From the NCBI GenBank assembly GCA_964495825.1, contig CAZBWI010000016.1, forward strand, positions 1-12,512: a DNA stretch of 12,512 bases, in the 5' to 3' direction. Below are positions 7,420 through 12,512 of this stretch, piece after piece. Position 1 is the first letter of the stretch. The number at the start of each line of letters is the position of its first letter. Under the pieces are notes generated by a model. The model saw only the letters and a program-made list of their open reading frames with translations, did not search any database and had not been told where the DNA came from. Position numbers and translations under genes: made by a program. The stretch is from CAJBLF01 sp964495825 (GTDB lineage: Bacteria; Patescibacteriota; Gracilibacteria; Absconditabacterales; Absconditicoccaceae).

Positions 7420-9045
7420 ATGGCAAAACAAGTACATTACAAAGAGAATGCTCGCAAATATATGTTCCAAGGTATGGAAATGGTTGCTGATGCGGTCAAG
7501 GTCACAATGGGACCAAAAGGAAGAAATGTTGTTCTAGCAAAATCTTATGGAGCTCCAGTTATCACCAATGATGGAGTGACGGTAGCCAAAGATATAGAAT
7601 TGGAAAATCCACTGCACAATGTAGGAGCTTCCATGATCAAGGAAGCGGCTGAAAAAACCAACAAAGAAGCAGGAGATGGAACAACAACTACAGTGGTATT
7701 ATCTCATGCGATGGCAAGCGAAGGGATGAGATATATCAGATCTGGCGTCAATCCATTCTCATTGGCAAAAGGACTCCACAAAACTGTTAATCATGTGATC
7801 AAAGAGCTCAAAGACAAAGCTAAACCTATCAAGAATAAAGAAGAAATCAAACAGGTGGCTACGATTTCTGCACAAGATGAAGAAGTAGGAAATCTCATTG
7901 CAGAAGTTATGGAAGAGATTGGAAATGATGGAACAGTTACTGTAGAGGAAGGCAATACCTTTGGACTTAGCAAAGAGGTCAAGACAGGTATGCAATTTGA
8001 TCAAGGATATCTTTCTCCTTACTTTGTCACCGATCCACAAAGAATGGAAGCAGTGGTAGAAAAACCATATATTCTGGTCACTGACAAGAAAATATCTTCA
8101 CTCAAAGATATTCTTCAGCTCCTCGAAAGTGTTGCTATGAGTGGCAAAAAAGAATTTGTTATTATTGCTGAAGAGGTTGATGGTGAAGCATTGGCGTCAT
8201 TGGTGCTCAATAAAATCAGAGGTATGCTCAATGTGTTGGCAATCAAAGCTCCTGGATTTGGTGATACCAAAAAAGAAATACTCAAGGATATTGCTACGGT
8301 GACTGGAGCTACTTTGATCACTGAAGAGGTAGGATTGAAACTTGAAAATGCTACTATAGAGATGCTTGGTAAGGCAGATAAGATCATTGCTACCAAAGAC
8401 AATACGATCATCGTCAATGGTCATGGTGATCAACATGCTATCGAAGAAAGAGCTCAAATTTTAAAATCTCAGATGGAAAACACTAAGAGTGAATATGACA
8501 AAAATAAACTTACCGAAAGATTAGCAAAACTTGTTGGTGGTGTAGCAGTCATCAAAGTAGGAGCTGCAACTGAAATGGAGATGAAAAACAAAAAATACAA
8601 AATTGAGGATGCGCTCAATGCTACTAGAGCTGCTGTCCAAGAAGGTATTGTAGCTGGTGGTGGAGTCGCATTACTCAAGATTGCGAAGACACTTGATACA
8701 CTCAAGTTTGATGATGAAGATGAAAATGTTGCTATCCAAATCGTGAAACATGCTATCCAATATCCTGTTATTCAAATAGCAAACAATGCTGGATATAAGG
8801 GTGATTGGGTTGTAGAAAAGGTCAAAGAAGAAAAAGATTTCAATCACGGATTTGATGCGAAAACAGGAGAATTCAAAGATCTTGTCAAAGCAGGAATTAT
8901 CGATCCAGCAAAAGTTATCAGGGTAGCACTTGAAAACGCTGTTTCTACTGCTGCGATGTTCTTGACTACGGATGCAATGATTACCGAGATTCCTAAGGAA
9001 GAAAAAGAACATACTCATGCGCCTATGATGGATGATATGTACTAA
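7420..9045 (+). CDS. groEL: Chaperonin GroEL
   Basis: Tetradecameric ATP-driven folding chamber in the cytosol. 541 aa, full length, uninterrupted. Key sites are present: MGPKGRNV (30-37), the ATP loop GDGTTT with Asp86, Asp397 in EDALNATRAA, and VAGGGVALL with GGG at 413-415. The C-terminus ends MMDDMY after a His/acidic stretch and lacks the usual Gly-Gly-Met repeat tail. Unlike its neighbours it contains no in-frame TGA: all of about 40 glycines (hand count) are GGN, which suggests selection against UGA in a highly expressed gene. It follows the unknown 110-aa gene by 25 bases, with no Shine-Dalgarno visible, and is 38 bases before a further unknown gene. Confidence 0.98.
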   Translation: MAKQVHYKENARKYMFQGMEMVADAVKVTMGPKGRNVVLAKSYGAPVITNDGVTVAKDIELENPLHNVGASMIKEAAEKTNKEAGDGTTTTVVLSHAMASEGMRYIRSGVNPFSLAKGLHKTVNHVIKELKDKAKPIKNKEEIKQVATISAQDEEVGNLIAEVMEEIGNDGTVTVEEGNTFGLSKEVKTGMQFDQGYLSPYFVTDPQRMEAVVEKPYILVTDKKISSLKDILQLLESVAMSGKKEFVIIAEEVDGEALASLVLNKIRGMLNVLAIKAPGFGDTKKEILKDIATVTGATLITEEVGLKLENATIEMLGKADKIIATKDNTIIVNGHGDQHAIEERAQILKSQMENTKSEYDKNKLTERLAKLVGGVAVIKVGAATEMEMKNKKYKIEDALNATRAAVQEGIVAGGGVALLKIAKTLDTLKFDDEDENVAIQIVKHAIQYPVIQIANNAGYKGDWVVEKVKEEKDFNHGFDAKTGEFKDLVKAGIIDPAKVIRVALENAVSTAAMFLTTDAMITEIPKEEKEHTHAPMMDDMY

Positions 9046-9083
9046 TATAGTAAAAAGTTTTATTTCCTAAATATAAGAAGGAA

Positions 9084-9674
9084 ATGAAAGAACATGCGAA
9101 AAAAATCTGAGAGGGTTTCGCTGGATTGTTCCGTGATTTACGAAAAAATAGTATTCAGCTCAGTAAACAGATCAATACCTTTCTCTGAAGAACAGGATGG
9201 ATTATTGTAGCTGAAATAATAGTAGTATGGATATTGTTGGCAAGCTATCTCCATCGTATCGAACGTGCTCGTTCTATGGAATATGTGTATGATCGACAGC
9301 CTCGTTGGACAACATCTCTTCGAGATGATTGATGGATTCGTGATATGTATCGTGATATAGAGCGTATGCAACAACGCATGCAACGTACACGTGCATATTA
9401 TGACAACCTATTTACTACTATAAAACTTCCTGATCATAGTGCAAATTATCAAAAATATTTTCGATCAGAAACAGGGAAGGGCACATATTCTCTTACTTAT
9501 GATCAAGGGAAAACCGAAGGATTTGTTCAATTGGTTGATAAAAATAAACTCTCTAAAATGGTAGAAGCATTGCATAGCCAATGATTAGCCACAGAAACAA
9601 CTACTTCCACAATCTTCTTTAGTGGACAGATACAATACATTCAACCATTACTTACATTACTTCAAAACCAATAG
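9084..9674 (+). CDS. Unknown single-pass membrane protein of the groESL operon
   Basis: 196 aa from the ATG at 9084 to TAG at 9672-9674, with four TGA read as Gly (9108, 9186, 9330, 9582). It has the best ribosome site in the window, AAGAAGGAA just upstream. The N-terminus is basic and amphipathic; one hydrophobic segment lies at about residues 39-56 (WIIVAEIIVVWILLASYL). After it comes an Arg/Gln-rich helix likely to form a coiled coil (RDIERMQQRMQRTRAYYDN), then a more globular part with YSLTYDQGKTEGFVQLVDK and a Thr-rich C-terminus. No family is recognised. It is 38 bases after groEL and ends three bases before a strong terminator, so it is the last gene of the chaperonin operon. A membrane-linked stress role is only a guess from context. 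Confidence 0.82.
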
Positions 9675-9676
9675 TG

Positions 9677-9706
9677 TACAAAAATCCCTGTAAAGGGATT
9701 TTTGTA
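9677..9706 (+). terminator. Strong intrinsic terminator of the groESL operon
   Basis: TACAAAAATCCC (9677-9688) and GGGATTTTTGTA (9695-9706) form a perfect 12-bp stem with a TGTAAA loop. The 3' arm carries five T after the GGGA, and the A/T-rich lower stem would let it act in either direction. It separates the chaperonin operon from clpB. Confidence 0.85.
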
Positions 9707-9730
9707 TGCTTAGCAATATTTGTATTTTTT

Positions 9731-9758
9731 TTGAAAGCATATATACTTAGTATATACT
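9731..9758 (+). promoter_or_regulatory. Sigma70-type promoter of clpB
   Basis: TTGAAA (9731-9736), 16-base spacer, TATACT (9753-9758). The spacer and -10 box contain the hyphenated palindrome TATACT-T-AGTATA (9742-9754), a possible operator. The predicted start near 9765 leaves about 15 nt before the ATG. No CIRCE-like site was found here. Confidence 0.65.
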
Positions 9759-9779
9759 TTTATCTCTACTTGAGAGTAT

Positions 9780-12371
9780 ATGAATATAGAAAAATTTACA
9801 GAAAAAGCAGCGGAAGCATTACAGGAAGCACATACCTTAGCACAGCAACAACATAATCCTTCGTTAGAAGCTGTGCATCTTTTGGCAGTATTACTCAAAC
9901 AATCTGATGGATTTGTTCCTCAGATACTTTCTAGGATGTGAGTTTCGGTTACAGACATTACTTCAAGGGTTTTCAATGAGCTTTCCAAACTTCCCAAAGT
10001 ATCAGGTGAATATCACATAAATGTTCATCCAGATATCCAAAGAATTCTAGAATATGCAGAACAAGAGATGAACAAGATGAAAGATCAGTATCTGACAACA
10101 GAACATCTCTTATTGGGTATCCTGAGATGAGCATCATCATTGCAAACACTGCTTGCTCAATATACTATCACCTATGATTTAACTTTTTCAACGATAACAA
10201 CCATGAGAAATGGAAAGACTATAGACAATCCAACACCAGAAAGTACTATGGATGTCCTCAATAAGTATGGAAGAAATTTGACGAAATTAGCGGAGGAAGG
10301 GAAATTGGATCCGGTGATTGGAAGAGATGATGAAACCAGGAGAGTCATCCAGATTCTTTCTCGTAGGACAAAAAACAATCCTGTACTTATCTGAGATCCT
10401 GGTGTAGGAAAGACAGCAGTCATAGAATTGTTAGCACAATTGATTGTCAAACAGGAAATACCTGATATTTTGCTCAACAAACAGATTATCGAATTGGATA
10501 TGGGAGCGTTGATGGCAGGAAGTAAATATAGAGGAGAATTTGAAGAAAGACTCAAAGCAATCCTCAAGGAGGTAGAAGAATCACAGTGAGGAATTATTTT
10601 GTTTATTGATGAGCTCCATACCGTAGTTTGAGCAGGCAAGACGGAGTGATCTATGGATATGGGAAATATGCTCAAACCAGCGTTGGCAAGAGGTCAGATT
10701 AGAGTTATTTGAGCTACGACTATCAATGAATATCGCAAATATATCGAAAAAGATGCAGCACTCGAAAGAAGGTTTCAACCAGTATTAGTAGATGAACCAT
10801 CTAGAGACGATGCTTTGGCGATCATGAGAGGAATCAAAAAAACGTACGAAATGCATCATGGAGTAAAAATTACTGATGCTGCCGTCGTAGCAACGGTAGA
10901 TTTGTCGATGAAGTATATTACTGATCGTAGGTTGCCTGACAAGGCTATAGATCTTTTGGATGAAGCTGCTGCATCGGTCAAGATGTGATTGACAAGTATT
11001 CCTGCTCCTGTGATGAAACTAGAAAAAAAACTTTCACAGCTGGAAATAGAAAAGCAAGCATTATTACTCGAAAAAAAAGAAAAAAACGAAACAAGAATCC
11101 AAGAAATCGAAAAAGAGATTGCGAATACCAAAGAACTCTACCTCAAAAAAAAGGCGGAATGGGAATCAGGAAGAAATTTATTGATAAAGATTAAAGAACT
11201 AAATGATCAGATCAAACAGTTTGAACACGAAGCAGAAATCGCAGAGAAACAAACTGATTACAACAAAGCAGCAAAAATCAAATACTCACAAATACCTGCT
11301 TTACAAGAAGAAATCAAAGCTATCGAACAAAAGATAGAGGAAGCGAAAAGCTCAGAGACGATTATTATCAAAGATATCGTAGAAGAAGAGGATATCGCTG
11401 TTATTGTAGCTAAATGGACAGGAATACCTGTTTCCAAGCTGATCCAATCAGAAAAGGACAAACTTACTCATTTAGAAACATTATTATCAGAAAAGGTTAT
11501 CTGACAAGAACAAGCAGTAATTGCTGTCTCCAAGGCGATTCGTAGATCAAGAGCTGGACTCAAAGATCCCAAAAGACCTATCGGATCATTTTTATTCCTG
11601 GGTCCTACCGGTGTCGGAAAAACAGAATTGGCTAAGCAACTTGCTATTCTGCTCTTCAATGAAGAAAAATCCCTTATCAGAATAGATATGTCAGAATACC
11701 AAGAAAAGCATTCAGTTGCTAAATTGATTGGTTCTCCTCCAGGATATGTAGGGTATGAAGAAGGAGGACAACTCACCGAAGCAGTCAGAAGAAAACCATA
11801 TTCAGTGATTTTGTTTGATGAAGTAGAAAAGGCTCATCCTGAAGTCTTTCATACCTTATTACAGCTCTTGGATGATGGAAGATTGACTGATGCCAAAGGA
11901 AGGACGGTAGATTTCAAAAATACCGTTATTATCCTCACTTCCAATATCGGTAGTGAGATCATCATACAAAAACTTTCTGGAAAGAAAAAAGAAAAGATAG
12001 ATCTGGATAGAGATATCATGCCACTACTCCAATCACATTTTAGACCAGAATTTCTCAATAGACTTGATGATATCATCTTATTCAATCCTATCAATGAAGC
12101 AATGATTGAACAAATAACTACATTACAACTCCAGTGAGTAGTTGATTTAGTGAAAAAAGAAAAAAACATCACCCTTACCATCGATGATGCAGTCAAGGCA
12201 TATATCGCCAAAGTTGGTTATGATCCAGCTTTTGGTGCAAGACCACTCAAAAGAGCATTACAAAATTTATTGATCGATGAACTTGCTTTAGAAATCATCG
12301 AAGGCAAAATCAAGGAGAATAGTAAAATTACTGCTAAATTAGACAAAAAGAATACGATTGTATTTAAATAA
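9780..12371 (+). CDS. clpB: ATP-dependent disaggregase ClpB
   Basis: Hexameric AAA+ protein that, with DnaK, extracts proteins from aggregates. 863 aa with ten TGA read as Gly (9939, 10128, 10392, 10587, 10629, 10647, 10710, 10986, 11502, 12135), close to the 857 aa of E. coli ClpB. Order: N-terminal Clp repeats (from FTEKAAEALQEA to TTEHLLLGIL); first AAA+ with P-loop GDPGVGKT (205-212, first Gly TGA), pore GSKYRGEF and Walker B LFIDELHT (Asp277/Glu278); the coiled-coil middle domain, about residues 410-522, very rich in Lys/Glu; second AAA+ with GPTGVGKT (608-615), GYVGYEEGG and Walker B LFDEVEKAHP (Asp680/Glu681); C-terminal GYDPAFGARPLKRA. The middle domain separates ClpB from ClpA/ClpC. 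TGA also falls on glycines in VVGAGKTEG and VIGATT. GAGAG 4 bases before the ATG may serve as a ribosome site. Confidence 0.97.
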
Positions 12372-12376
12372 AAAAA

Positions 12377-12512
12377 GGGTCTAGAGTAGTTGAAACTGTT
12401 TAAATTATCATTATAACCAGTTCATGACTACTAAAAACCCCTATAGAAAAAATAGCCACTTGTGAGTGTGAAAAACTAGAGAAATTTTGAAGTATTTTTC
12501 TAAAGATTTAAC
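12377..12512 (+). mobile_element. Left part of an IS1595-like element (runs off window)
   Basis: Five A residues after the clpB stop, the sequence changes to GGGTCTAGAGTAGTTGAAAC, which looks like an IS left end, with a transposase start 47 bases later. Without the right end, the inverted repeat and target duplication cannot be confirmed, and the boundary at 12377 is a guess. No terminator for clpB lies between its stop and the element. Confidence 0.4.
12424..12512 (+). CDS. IS1595-family transposase, N-terminal fragment
   Basis: The last 89 bases encode about 29 residues from the ATG at 12424, with TGA at 12463 and 12469 read as Gly. The start MTTKNPYRKNSHL, then KTREILKYFSKDL, resembles the N-terminus of IS1595-group transposases (typically a basic start, then a ..KFRELLRYFALDLTATQIAELTG-like helix before the HTH). 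The catalytic domain is outside the window, so the family call rests on this short match. It differs from the remnant at 1793-2419, so it would be a second type of element. Confidence 0.5.

Noticed and set aside
8115..8417. Minus-strand open frames within groEL and clpB
   Set aside because: They are antisense to unmistakable chaperone genes and have Ser/Ile-rich low-complexity composition typical of shadows.
9742..9757. Palindromes before clpB as a CIRCE site
   Set aside because: They lack the GCAC/GTGC core and the 9-base spacing; they may just be AT-rich promoter sequence.
10392..10712. TGA as tryptophan (code 4) or selenocysteine
   Set aside because: The affected family positions are glycines, TGG is used for tryptophan, and the number of TGA codons is far too high for selenocysteine.

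Overview
This window comes from an AT-rich bacterium that reads UGA as glycine (genetic code 25). That points to the candidate phyls Absconditabacteria (SR1) or Gracilibacteria (BD1-5); the sequence alone does not decide between them. Six of the seven longer genes are cut by in-frame TGA codons. These fall on conserved glycines, for example the first glycine of the ClpB P-loop, GRYY and GHTG in phosphoglycerate mutase, and GEAIG in topoisomerase I. All complete genes end in TAA or TAG. Tryptophan is encoded by TGG, so this is not the Mycoplasma-type code. I found no tRNA, rRNA or CRISPR array.

Left part (1-2500): a leader with a terminator-like hairpin and repeated TGACATTT motifs, then gpmI (173-1699, +). 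The apparently empty 1.7-2.5 kb gap holds the decayed remains of an IS1595-family insertion sequence. It is about 700 bp long, has 10-bp inverted ends, and carries a frameshifted minus-strand transposase that becomes readable only when TGA is taken as Gly.

Middle (2499-6312, all on -): topA for DNA topoisomerase I, a terminator, a small and possibly broken ORF, and an unrecognised 348-aa protein that may have an actin-like (FtsA/PilM-type) fold. A divergent AT-rich spacer of about 440 bp follows. Its right end carries a good promoter overlapped by a CIRCE-like heat-shock operator.

Right part (6664-12371, all on +): a proteostasis cluster. It contains groES, an unknown 110-aa helical protein, groEL, and an unknown 196-aa single-pass membrane protein, closed by a strong terminator. 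clpB follows with its own sigma70-type promoter. The likely logic is a stress-controlled chaperonin operon next to the ClpB disaggregase, with two uncharacterised proteins co-transcribed with GroESL. The window ends inside a second IS1595-like element that starts 5 bp after the clpB stop codon.

UGA use is uneven. By hand count groEL has none among about 40 glycines, clpB has about one fifth, and the transposase remnant uses UGA for most glycines.
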